From: Zygaena filipendulae
Lineage: Eukaryota; Arthropoda; Insecta; Lepidoptera; Zygaenidae
NCBI GenBank assembly: GCA_907165275.2
Contig: OU015655.1
Coordinates: forward strand, 1,128,501-1,192,500
DNA: 64,000 nucleotides
Direction of reading: 5' to 3'
The notes under the pieces are model-generated. The model had not been told where the DNA came from. It did no database searches and saw only the letters and a program-made list of their open reading frames with translations. The position numbers and the translations under genes were made by a program. Below are positions 26,807 through 39,900 of the stretch, piece by piece. How positions within the stretch are numbered: the stretch's first letter is position 1; every line of letters starts with the position of its first letter.

Positions 26807-29800
26807 GCGCGCCCACGCACGCACGCACCGGTAAGCGTTATTATTGTGTAGGTCTCTGATTTGTTAATGACTAATGTCATCACTGGTGAGCGAGCGACAC
26901 AGTATGAGTTTCAAATTAAAGTTGATATTGTCCAACACACACAACAGCAATAGCAACAAGACAAGCAAACCTTTATGAAGGAAGACTTTTGGCCGAAAGG
27001 TGTGGTCTGTAGGCGATTCCGGGGCAGGATACCGACAGCCACCACCAGAGCGACACAGTGTCAAAAATAGAATGTTTTTTATATTTGTTATATGTATGTT
27101 AGTTTCGTAAGGTATTTATCTATGGGTTCATGTTGCTTGATAACAAAACAATAAATAAATAAATAAATAAATAAAATAAAAATTGCCCACACCGCTATAA
27201 CGAGTGGGCTCGTCGCTGCGTCATGGCAGGGCACGGGAGGCACGATGTTCCCGGGAGACGGAAAGTGTCGCTTCGTTACCTAGTAATAGTATTCTTCGGA
27301 GGATATCAATGGGGGGAGGTCGCTTCTTTAGGTAGTATTCGTATGTCAATAATCAACAAAGGGGGCGAGAGGCATTTCTTAAAGTATCAATCACGGTATT
27401 AATAGTTAGTGTTCTCGGGTCGATAATCAACAGAAGAGAGGGGAGGGAAGTCGCGTGTTTAGTTCACATAGTGGTGTTGAGTGGTAGTGTCGAGAGGTAG
27501 CGGCCAACCCTGAGCAGCACGGAGGGCGGCGCGATGGCGGCGCCGGGCTCGACCCTGCAGAGCGGCGCGGCGTCGTGCGCGCGCAGCGTCAGCGGCAGCG
27601 GCGCCGCGTTGCACACCAGCGCCGCGGGGCACAGCGCCGCCTCCAGGCTGCACCCGCCGCCGGCGCGCACCGCGCGGTACCGCACCTATATATTATTGTC
27701 GGGATATAGAAATGAGTAGCCCGGTGTCTCAGTAACGAATGATGACATTTATTCAAGTGTTCACATTAATATGTACTTACGTTCTAAGGAATGCATATAC
27801 GTAGCTATACCTATACATTACACACTACAATGTACAAGTACGTACACTCACCAGCACCGATATGTACACATTTTGGTCAGTATTGCAATAAGATTCAATG
27901 ACTGTCAAAAGTGTATACCTACATATTTCTGCAGCTGACTGTACACAGGTATATGTACATATTTAAAATAACATTATCATACTATCGTGAAAATAATACA
28001 TAATTAACATAGTAAATATGTAACACACAGTTTTCTATAGAGTATTATAAATCTGTGTTGTGAAGTGTTATTAATATTAGCGATCGGTTTGAAAATCATT
28101 AACCTACGACATAGGTCTAGAAACTTCCTTCAAGCATTTTTTTACTTTTATCGAAGAGAAAAGAGTTTTCGTATATTTGATCACAATTTTAGAGTAACTC
28201 TGCTCCATTTTGTACAACCTTTGTAAAAGTGCCAAGTCTGTGATCGTGACAAAAAGGTCAGCTGTTTCTGAGAAAATTGAATATAAACTATAATACATAA
28301 ATTGAAAATATTGTCAAGAATTCCGTTTTTTCTTCATAATTTTTATAGTAAATGCCAAGCCATGTCTACATGCCGAGATTCAATTGTAATCGCGAATCTG
28401 TCGTGATAGTCGTAAGCACATTTTGTGTATTACAATAAATCGCCGGCTTGTATCGATTGTGCAATACTGACGGTGACTTCGCAGCGCGGCTGCAGCAGCG
28501 CCGACTGCCACTCCTGGGGCCAGTGGCTCCTCACCACCGAGTAGGGCCACGGGGACGCTGCGCTGCGCCCGGATCGGTCCAACCTGATCACAACATACAA
28601 ACAACACATCGCAAACTACTACTGGTTACTCACTTATACCGCTTCATGACTTTCAATCAGACAAATTTCTAATCAAATATGGGTACACAATAGATAAAAC
28701 ATGTCAATTTGTTTTTATTGTACTGTAAAGGTGATCCTGTTTCATTTACTTTCCAATGGATTCGTTGGCAGAGAACTCTGTAGAGTTAATTCGCTAATTT
28801 ATACTTTTTCCCTCTCTGAATTGTTTTTGTGTAATAAATAGAAATGGAATATGCGGCATAATCATAGTAAATCAATGGGCATAATTTACATTTGAATTAT
28901 AATTATACGACGCTAACATACATGTGTGTGTGTCTGATAATGCTACAGTAATCCGAGGCTCTGACAGTCGGCACTATAGTGGCACATGTCACTGAACTGA
29001 CCAGTGGATGATGTCAGCCATGACGTCATCGATGCTGTTGACCGGCGCCCGCTTGTCAAACACGGACGTGTCCGTGACGCCGTAGTGCAGCGGCACCGCC
29101 TCGCGGGTCACCGGACAATCGATTTTCCTGTGGATCAGTGACGCGAGCATACTAATAGTACGGGAGCCCAAGAGGGGATTTGTGGGTTTGCTAAAGCGCG
29201 TTAGATGAACATAAGGGGGGTACCTTGCACCATGTTGAGTACCTCCACCAAATATAGGCCCTCTACACTGGTGGGTGCGTCTAGGATAACCGATCAGATT
29301 AGTAAAAGAAACAAGAAAGTAACAAGAAACTTCCGTAACACACCTAAAACGTTTTGCTATATTACTCCTTACGCAACTTCTGTGTGCGTGCAGGAAAGAC
29401 AAATGGAGAGAGAGAGAGGGAGATTTTCGCTCTGCTTTCCGTGCTAGCGGTAAATATTGTAACTGAATTCACGAGTTCAATAAATATTTCGAGTTTGAGA
29501 TACATACAGAGAAATTTTTGATGCGGAAACTTTTTACTGACACACTTGTAATTTTTGACGAGCAAAAACAAGCAAGCTTGCTTTGCCACGATAGGTCACG
29601 TGACGGACCGTGACCAACTTGCCCATTGGCTGTCAAAGCTCCCATATCATTGGTTTCTGTCAGCGATAGCACACTGCTTCTTCGATTATTTTTCCACCTA
29701 TCCAGCTCATTTTTAAGGTCCGTTTATATCGACAGCCATTGACCGCGCCAGACACGTTCCGTATAGCAGACACCAACAGACACCGTTCATTTACAAAAGT

Positions 29801-32800
29801 CGCCTGCACAGTTCCGATGTTCTATTCACCCTGCTAGACATGCAGTCACGTACAGAAGTGAATCGCGAGAGTCGAAACAAAATGTTCTTTCCGCGAATAC
29901 TGGCCTATGTCTGTCAGCGTCTGCGTGACCATGTTATGACAGATATGAATACGTTAATACGCACTGTATAGGAGAATATTAATTTGTCTGCCACGGAACG
30001 TGTCTGGCACGCTCAATATCTGTTGAAATAAACGGACCTTTATTTGTAATACTCGATACCTATTCTTAGCCAAATCCTTATTGGTCGTGGCGACTAGGCT
30101 GAACCAACTTTACTCGAAACTCCTAAATACTTTCGAACATTACGATTGTTTTATTTATTTATTTATTGACCCATAGACATATTATTATATCACCTGTATT
30201 GGAAGGACAGCGCGTGCCTAGCGGAGGTGGTGCCCGGAGCGAGTAGGTGTGTGCTAGCGCCGCGCCCCAGCGCCGTCTGCACCAGCGGCGGGGGGCGCGC
30301 CTCCGGTGACGTCACCTCCGGACACGACTGGTCCGTTTCCGTCGTGATCATCACCTGCGAGGTGACTCGTTTTATTTCTATACCTATTTCTGTATTGACT
30401 TTTAGTTCTTAGAATGTACGACAGTTGACACAGATCAAACAACTTTTTGAGCAAATGATTACATATTGTAAAACAAAGTACTCCGCCGTGTCTGTCTGTC
30501 TGTTTGTTTGCGATAAACTCAAAAATTTCTGAACCGATTTTCATGCGGTCTTCAGCAATAGATACAGTGATTCAAGATAAAGGTTTATACGTATAGTTAA
30601 TTCTGGAATTAAGGCGGGAACTCCGTAATTACCACGGGCGAAACTGCGGGGTAGAGCTAGTTAGAAGAATATTATACCTCGTACTCGGATTATGATCTCA
30701 ATCCTCTTTTTACGGCCGCACTCAGAGTCGACTTTAATGATTACTTAGTTAAGTATAGATTTTTAAAACAAAACTGCCGCAATCAGACAAGTTTAATAAA
30801 TTAATGTTAATTGGCATTTAACTAATTAAGTTAAATCTCATTAAATGCCAGTTAACATTAATTTACTGAAAGTTTCTGATTGCGGCAGTTTTGTTTTAAA
30901 AATCTATACTTAACTAAGTAATCATTAAAGTCGACTCTGAGTGCGGCCGTTAGTATAATAAGTAGTTTTTCTTTTTGATTTTGTTTCTTAGCAGGTAACA
31001 CTGGCTGTAGTGTTATAGAGGACAGTTTTTGAGCAAACTGTATAGCTATAATTATATGAACGGTAATTGCGTGTCTGATCAAATCGCACTGCACGTACGT
31101 CGGTGTCGAGCGGCAGGTGCGAGTGCAGCACGTAGAGCGGCCACACGGCGGCCAGCACGCGCCCGTCGGCGCGCGCGCGCACCACGCGGCACCACACCGA
31201 CACGTACGGCACGTCGCCCGAGCTCGGCACTGCCGACACGCACGCACGCACGCACGCACGCACGCAGATTAAAAAAGAAATACTAGTAAGGAGGCGTCCA
31301 TTAATTACGTGAGTCGTTCGGGCGGGAAGGAGTCCAGCAAAATCTCACATATCACCAGGGGGAGAGAGGTGATGGAAAAATCGCCAAATTGCCTCATGTA
31401 ATTAATGGATGCTAGCTACAGTATCCCAGCAGCCTCAAGCAAGGTGACAATCTTTAATCGTTGTCGCTTCAGAATCTATAGAACCTTATGGTACTCAAAA
31501 AATTGGCTACGATTTTTCGTGACCACGTGATTTGACGATACGTTTCTTTGTGTTCCTTGCCTAAGGCTGCTGAGTAATGTAGGATACTTTTTCGAGAAAA
31601 GTTCCCGACGTGATCCCTAAAATACTGTGCAAAGAACAGCTAGTACATAATAGTAAAATTTAATGTCATCTCTAATTTTAAAAGCAATTCGGATAAAAAA
31701 ATAATTACGGAAAGATGCAAAATAACTAAAACATTACGGTTTTTTTTTGGTCGATATATGGAATGCTCAGAGTTCAGTAACTACGGATAAGTTGCTAATG
31801 TATCGTACAATGTACACTAGAATGTTCGCTCACCTTTAACCAACCACGGCACGTTCTCTTTGGGGCACTCTTTCAACGGTATGTCCCCGGACCAGCCGGT
31901 TTCTTGCGAGTTTAGCTTTATTCTGTTAAAATAAGTATAATATATTGACTCTTTAAAAAATAAACATTACAAGGAGACTTTCACACCAATTGCAACTATT
32001 ACTATAAATAATATATTTTGTTCAGTGTTTTTCAAGCTTTTTTCAAGCTTACAGAATTTTCCACCTCGTAGATGAAGTGAGTAAAAAAGTGTAAAGTAAA
32101 TCTTAGTGTATGGTATGTAAATGAAACAATGAGAACGAGATAGTTAATCCTTAAATATTATAAAGTCCTCACCGCCTCTGTTTGTCTGTTGAACGGGTTT
32201 TCATGCGGTATTCGCCAATAGATAGAGTGATTCAAGAAGTTCATACATAATATAGTTTACTTAGTTATTTATTCAAGTACGCAAAACAGATTGTAGTCAT
32301 CACGGAATTCCCGCGAGAACTCCGAAATCGCCGCGGGTGAAACAGCGGGGGATAGCTAGTATAGGATAAAGATACAAGTCACGGCGGTGTATGTTTTTAA
32401 TCCAACAAAAGGGTGAAGCTTTTCAGCGCATATTTGCGGGTGTACCTGATACTGCTATGCCTCCCTCCCCCGCCCACTCACTTGAGCACCAGGTCGCAGT
32501 CGGCGCCGCACACGACGCTGCGGCCGACGGTCTCGGCGCAGAGCTCGCCGGAGCACACCGGCCGCCACTGCTTGTCCGAGCAGCGCGCGCGCACCTGCCC
32601 GCACGCACACAAACACACACACACACACACACACACCGTTACTATACCAGCCCCCTTAGTCAAGGATCTATAAATAATCGTTATCACTACAGAAAATGAA
32701 GGTATGTATCAGAATGTCACGCGGTCACGAAAAATTGGGGTCTTGGACTACTTAGACGATTTTCGTATTTTCATGTCACATGGGTCATGAAAATACATTC

Positions 32801-35800
32801 TTTTTTTCTATAACGTTACCGATCATAGATTGTCAAGTTGGCTAAGGGGTCTTGATCATGGTTAATAGGCGAGTTGCTGGGGTATAAGAAATAAAATTCA
32901 ATTTAGCCTGTAAAAAGTTAAAAACAACCTACAGGCCGCGTACCTTGTAGAGCAGGTTGTAGCGCAGCATGTCGGCGAGCACGAGCCGCCCGGCGAGGTG
33001 CATGTAGCGGCAGGCGCCCGCCTCCTCGACGCGCACGTGCACGAACACGCCCGCGCCGGGCGCGCGCCCCGCCGCCCCCGCCGCCGCCCCCGCCGCCCCC
33101 GCCGACGGGCCCGCCAGCCGCACGCGGCACGCGCCCACCGAGAACGACACGCCTGACGACAGACGCCGGGCGTACATAATGGGCATGTTGACTCATTTTT
33201 ATTTTTCAGTCCGTCTTGTAGATTATTAAAAAATATTGGACACGTATTTTTTCTTTTTTTACGTAATCAAAAAATAACGGCGATATATTGAGTTGAAATT
33301 TCGCGTGACGTCACTATTCTGACAGGTTGTATGGCGGTTTTAGCGGTTAATGACGTCACGAGCCAAATTTTAAGTGTTCCTAAATATTTAGTTTGTACGA
33401 GCTTTGTGTATATGTGGAGGCAATTTATCACTTACTATTAGACCACTGCCAATCCGTCTCTGGGCCGACTAATGCGAACCGCACCTTTTTCGGTGACACT
33501 GGACAACGCCATCTATTGAAAACAACGGTATTTTTAGGTTTTTTCATTTAAAAAGTGCGCACAATAATTTTTATTCTCATCACTAAATATACACTCTGTA
33601 ACAATACACGCACACTCCAACACGTACACACACAAAGTAATCGTTATAAGATTCCATGAATATAGCATTTACTGCGTTTATTCGACACAATAGGCGATAT
33701 GTATGTGGTTTAAATTCACTTGAAATTTGTCCCTTGGATCTTTAGTATCCAGACATTATTCATAACATTTCCAAGAGTATATGTTATAATACTTTAATTA
33801 TTTTGTAATTGATTATATTAATCTTTTGAGGATAATAAAGATTCTTAAACTAGAAACTAGATTTAGAAATGATTTGACAAGCGAACAACAGGTGGGCACC
33901 TGTAGGCGAGCCGGGCGCCGGGCCCGAGCGGCACGATCTCGTCGGTGCCCTCCTGGCCGACGCGCAGCGCCACGGAGCAGCTGTTGTGCAGCCACAGCGA
34001 CACGCGCCCCTCCAGCTGCGCCGCCGCCGCCGCCGCCGCCTCGCGCCCCGCCGCCGCCGCCCGCGCGCCGCCCGCCCCAGCCGCCCCGCCCGCGCCGACC
34101 GCCGCCGTGCCGCAGAACTGACAGGCGACAACGTCGTGAGCACAGAGCAAATAAATCAACTAGAGAGGACAAGTATGCGGGGCGGACGCGCCACCGTTGC
34201 CAAGGGAGTTAGAGCAAATGCTCTAACTTGCCCAAAACTTATTTCGCTTCCATCCCAGATATATTTCAGTGTAACAGTGACTAAGTAAAAACATAACCAT
34301 AAAGCGTTTAATACATTTCTTTACGTTAGTGAATGTTTTAGCGCGTGATGAATAGTTACGTGTGCGAAAATGACCCTGCGACACGGGTTTTCATACTAAA
34401 GTAAGTTGATGTCCCTTCTATTTGTTATTTTCTGTTCTGTGGAAGTAAGTTTCATCATTAACCTTACACGCCAGTGAAGAAGCTTCTCGCTACAAAAATG
34501 CTCAGATATTTTCATTTATATACAAATCAATAGAATTTGTAAAAAAGTTGGTTAAATAGTGTTAAATAATTGTCGTAGTGATTCTGCAGTACTTTACATT
34601 GCAAAAAAGTTTACAAGTGCCAAAGATTGCCAGTTTTGGCGGATGCCGATTTAACTTTTTTGCAGAATTATATTTAAATACAGTAGTTACTTTACCATAT
34701 TCGTTACATTAGCCGCAAGGTTTGGCCGCTCACCTCAGCGACGGGGCCCCGCCAGTCGTGGAGCAGCGCGTGCGCGGTGCGCAGCCGCGTCGCGTGCAGC
34801 GCCACGTGCACCGTGTCCGCGCACAGCCGCGCGCGCGCCCCGCCCGCTCCCGCGCCCGCGCCCGCGCCCGCTCCCGCTCCCGCGCCCGCGCCCGCCCCGC
34901 GCGGCACCGACACCGCCGCCTGCGCGCGCGTCTCCGACACGTACCGCTCCATCGCGCCCGTCGCGCACTCCATTATGTCGCTCCTGCACACGAGCAACGC
35001 GATGCCGCACACATACATACGTATAGCTATTATAGAGGTTGGGGACTGAAAATCAACGGTGTCGCTGAGTCCCATCTCCTTTTTGCCACAGCAAATATTT
35101 TATTATTATACTGTAACATGTAATCAGTAGGTCCAGAGATCACCCCTACAACGCGACGTCACAAACTTAAAATTCACAAACTTTAGCTTTTTATCTATCT
35201 ACAGGAATATTTATTAAGCAATGCGCAAAAAAATTTTGGTGGTTCAGTATCAGTAATAGAAAACATTTCCATTATTTGTTCAATACTTTTTATATTTTTT
35301 TATCCGGCTTCAAATTAGCAAAATATGGGCACTATCTTCTCGTAATAATATCAATGTGCGCGCGCGCCGTGCGGCGTACGCGGGGGTGAACAACCTCGAT
35401 CAGCTGTCGGTACATTGTAACCCACCTAGCCGAACGAGCGCTTCGCACGCAGCGGTGGCGGCGGCGAATAGAGTAGCCATTAAATCAATTGCAAAGTATA
35501 AGTAACCTTTCGTTTACGATTTCTTTACTTTTTTGTACTAAGACTTATCAAAATAAAAAAGGTGTTCATTAAAACCCCTTTAATTTGTTTAATTTGTAAA
35601 AGTTTGCGCACTGAATAAATTTTTTTCCTGTATACTTCTAGATTTGAGCTACATTTTCCCTGAGTAACAGCTATATTGTAATCCGGAATTCCCGCGGGAG
35701 CAACGCGGGTGAAACCGCAGGCAACAGCTAGTAATATTATATAATACATACGTAATAGCAGAGTAAATGTGAAAGCTTGTATTATTATTTTTAGACTGCA

Positions 35801-36918
35801 GCTATATTTATTTTTACATTAAATTAAATTCCGGCTTAGGTGTTGTGTAACAGTAAGAGGCACATCTCACGCGAGGCAGGTGTCGAGCAGCAGCAGCGCG
35901 CCGGCGCGCGAGCCGAGGTGCGCGTGCGCGGTGGTGTCGCGCGCGCTCAGCGTCGCCACGCGGTGGCTGCGCGACAGCGGCTTCGACACGTAGTAGCCCT
36001 CCAGGGACGCGCCCGCCCTGCACGTCGGGAGACCTCACTGTCACTCACTATATTCGGCCAAGTCGTACAAGTCATATTTCCACATTCATCGCACCCGCTC
36101 GGAAACTATGCGAGTTGTTATTTTCGAGTGACAGCATAATATTACACCTTTTCTTGAAAACTCTTAAAAAAATATACTTTCGTATACATCTAGTGAAAAG
36201 CTGTTAATTTGAAATTACAAACGGACACTTCAATTTTTTTTATATGTCTAGATTATGTTATTACTATATTATAGTGAAATAGTGTAAAACCCGGATAGTT
36301 GCCACACTTTTCGAAATCATTTCATATCTCCCAGTACATAAATCAAAATATTTTATTTTTTAAACTGGCAAGTACTTTGGTTATTTATCTACAAATTTAT
36401 TAAATGTAAAAGACATTATCTTTGAAATTTCCAGAGTATTAGCGATTTCTACGGACCTCTACTTTTTGTGACATCTATCCCATATATGGGATAATTACCT
36501 AGTCCATATAAATTACATTTAGGATAGACGACCCGCCGGGAAACAAGGCATCTATCCGGAAAAATCTTTGATCGCACCTTGCGTTCCCGTGCAATCGCAC
36601 AGAGACATGAGACGCGGTCCACTTAATAGTAGTTGGAAAGTCTTTTGATAGATAAATAAAATAGCACGCGATTCATCTGCGAAACTAGATTAATTACGAT
36701 CGGGGCAACTATACCCCCAGGGCAACTATCCTTGTTTTACCCTACTAGTAGGTAGGTAAATGAATTATAATCCGCGATCCACCTGGACAGTTGCGGCAGC
36801 GCGTTGTGCAGATGCAGGTGCAGGGAGGCGAGCCTGGCGACGAGGCGCACGCGCGGCAGCAGCCGCGGCGCGAAGTACGAGTCGACGCGCAGCGCGCCCG
36901 CCAGCTGCGCCGCGCTCA

Positions 36919-36959
<41 letters not shown>

Positions 36960-39900
36960 GCCTCGTCCTCCGCCTCCAGCGGCTCCGACACCTGCCGCCC
37001 GGGCACCGCTCAGCACCAACAGACACACGCCCCGGGGCTAGCGGGCCGTCGTGGCTATTGGTGCATTGGTACATTTGTTTATACTATTACATAGGTACAT
37101 ATACATAGGTATAGTACATTTATTTATACCATATACCATTGCCCCCCATGTTTTCATCCCCGGTAATTTCAGAGTTCTCACGGAAATTCCAAGATAAACT
37201 GTAGGTATAAACCTTCCTCTTGACCCACTCTATCTATTGGTGATAACCACATGAAAGTTTTTCCAGTAGGTTTTATCGCGAACATAAAAACAGACGCGAC
37301 GGAGGACTTTGTTTTATAATACGCTGCTGTTTTACCCGCAATTGGGAGTTAAGAAAATATCGCAGGAAATCCGTTCTTAGCTGATGTATTAAATATCTCT
37401 CTATCTTTCAGCTTCATAGTCAAGTATCTTTCAAGATGTTTACTCAATAACCAATGAGGCAGTCACCCTTTTACACAATATACGCATTATTCGTTGAAGA
37501 GACAGTAGAAAGGAACACGTGCAACGAACCAAGGGCTCCGCCTTGGGTTTGAACCGTTGCGCGCTGAACACGTAGGGGTGCGGGCGCGGCGCGGCGCCGC
37601 CCAGCACGCGCACGCGCCACGTCAGCGCGAACACCGCCTCTGGGGATTACGTCACACGGTCAACAACACACACACGGACGGAAAATCTAATATATAGTGT
37701 TATTATATACTGCGTGGCAATGTGCATGCTCGCCAAATTATTACTAGGTATTACAAATCTGAAAGTGTGTTTGCTACGCTTGAAATTTTACATACACGTT
37801 GCCAGGGGTACACAGAAGGACATAGGGGTACATATTATCCCGGGATTCCCGCAGGAACACCGAAATTAACGTTGACGAAACCACGGGGCACAGCGAGTAT
37901 CTTATAATGTTGTTTATTATTTCAGCAAATCTAAAAATACTTGATAATTGAAGACGATAAATTGAATAGTATCCATATTAAAATTTATAGCTTTTTTTTC
38001 AATAAGGATGTTGACTACTTTTGAAAATCAAAATTATAATTAGTCCGTCAGTTAGAAAATAAAAAAAAACAATAGATACGTATTTTTTGCTTTTTCAAAT
38101 AAATTGAAATATACAGAGATAAAGCGCATTAAAGTTTAGGGTGAGAGGGTCGTGACGTCACTAACCGATAAAACCACCATACAAACTGTCCGAATAGTGA
38201 CGTCACGCGAAATTTCAACTTGCTTTATCAGCGTTATTTTTTGATTACGTAAAAAAAATCCAATATTTATTATTAACTAGATGTGCCCCGCGGTTTCACC
38301 CACGGCAATTACGGAGTTTCCGCGGGAATTGCGGGATAAAAAGTACCCTATTTCTTTCTCTGTACCCCAGAAAACGTGCATGCCAAATTTCATCCAAATC
38401 CGTTCTGCCGTTTTTGCGTGATTGAGTAACAAACATCCAAACATCCCCACTTTCACATTTATAATATTAGTAGGATCTACAAGACGGGCTAAAAAAAAAT
38501 TAGTCATCGACTGATCAGTTGACAGTCAGACCTGATCAGTTCATTATATTGTCAGCTTTATAGCTAATTTGGGCGAGCGTGCAAATAGCCACCGAGCAGT
38601 GGTGGCGGACTACCCACCGGGCGGCGCGACGTTGAGCTTCAGCTCCCTGGGCTCGCCGACCGGCAGCCTGAAGTGCGTGTGCGGCTCCCACCGCGACAGC
38701 GTCTTGCTGAAGAACTCCAGCGCGCAAGGCACCTCCTCCTCCTGGCCGAGGGGGGGGAGGCACACACACACCGTATACTATATATATATACTTTAACACG
38801 AGACAGTGCTGGAGCGCTATCACCAACTCTTTAATAGTCTTTTCAACTTTAATCTAAAGTTTAAATTTTGTCAGTCGTTGAACTCACCACATGCATGTAC
38901 CTAAATTACTATACATATAATATGTACAGTAACACTCAATGAGTGTCAAAGTGAATACACATTGCTGATACTGACTGTGTAGTATACAGTATGTGCTGTG
39001 TAGGTAGCGCTGCCCATACATTTTCTTATAGAGATCGACATACCGAATATTTATCAAGAAAAAAATTTGCATAAGCAAAACTACATTAGGCGCAGTGTGT
39101 CAAATGTGTAGAAGAGAGAACGCCAATCAGATAGTACATTTTTTAAATCTTCATGTTTCTGAACGTCGCTTTTTTTTTAGCAACTAGCTGTTTCCGCGCG
39201 GTTTCACCCGCGTTAATTTCGGAGTTCCCGCGGGAATTCCGGATTACAATATAGCCTATGTTACTCAGGGATAAATCGTAACAAACCAAAAATCAAATCG
39301 TTCCTCTTTATAATATCAGTATAGAAGAGCTAGCTGATATTGTTAGCTATCCTCGGCGATCGACGTTAAGACCTCTCGCGAGCGCCCGTACACGTCCGGG
39401 AATCTCTGGTGCGCGGGCGCGGCGCGTGGTGGTAGGGTCGCAACGCGCAGTACAGCCCGTTCCCTCTTGTCGGACGTTGGATCCGGATTTTAATCGGATG
39501 TCGGCGCCTCTGTTCACACTTGTCGGCTGTCGGACACGGTCGAAACTGGCGCCAACAAAACAGCTGCTTGCGCGCCGCGATCTGTATAATAATCATGGCG
39601 CGCGATCGCAGTGACGCGACGCACGCACGGGCGCCGCCGGGCGGAACGAGGGGCAGCGGGGAGAGGACTGTCGGCCCCGGCATCCGACAAGTGTGAACAG
39701 CGCCATACTAACTCATAGGCGAGCGAGATCCGACACGATTTTTTTCTGGGCGTAGAGGGCTCGCAAAACCGCCGACATTATACAAAATCTGTTTCCGACA
39801 AGTGTGAATAGCTCCATATAAAATGTTCTGCCACTGGAGCGTCCGATTAAAATCCGGGCCCGACACCCGTAAAGTGTGAACGGGGTGGTGCGCACCAGCT

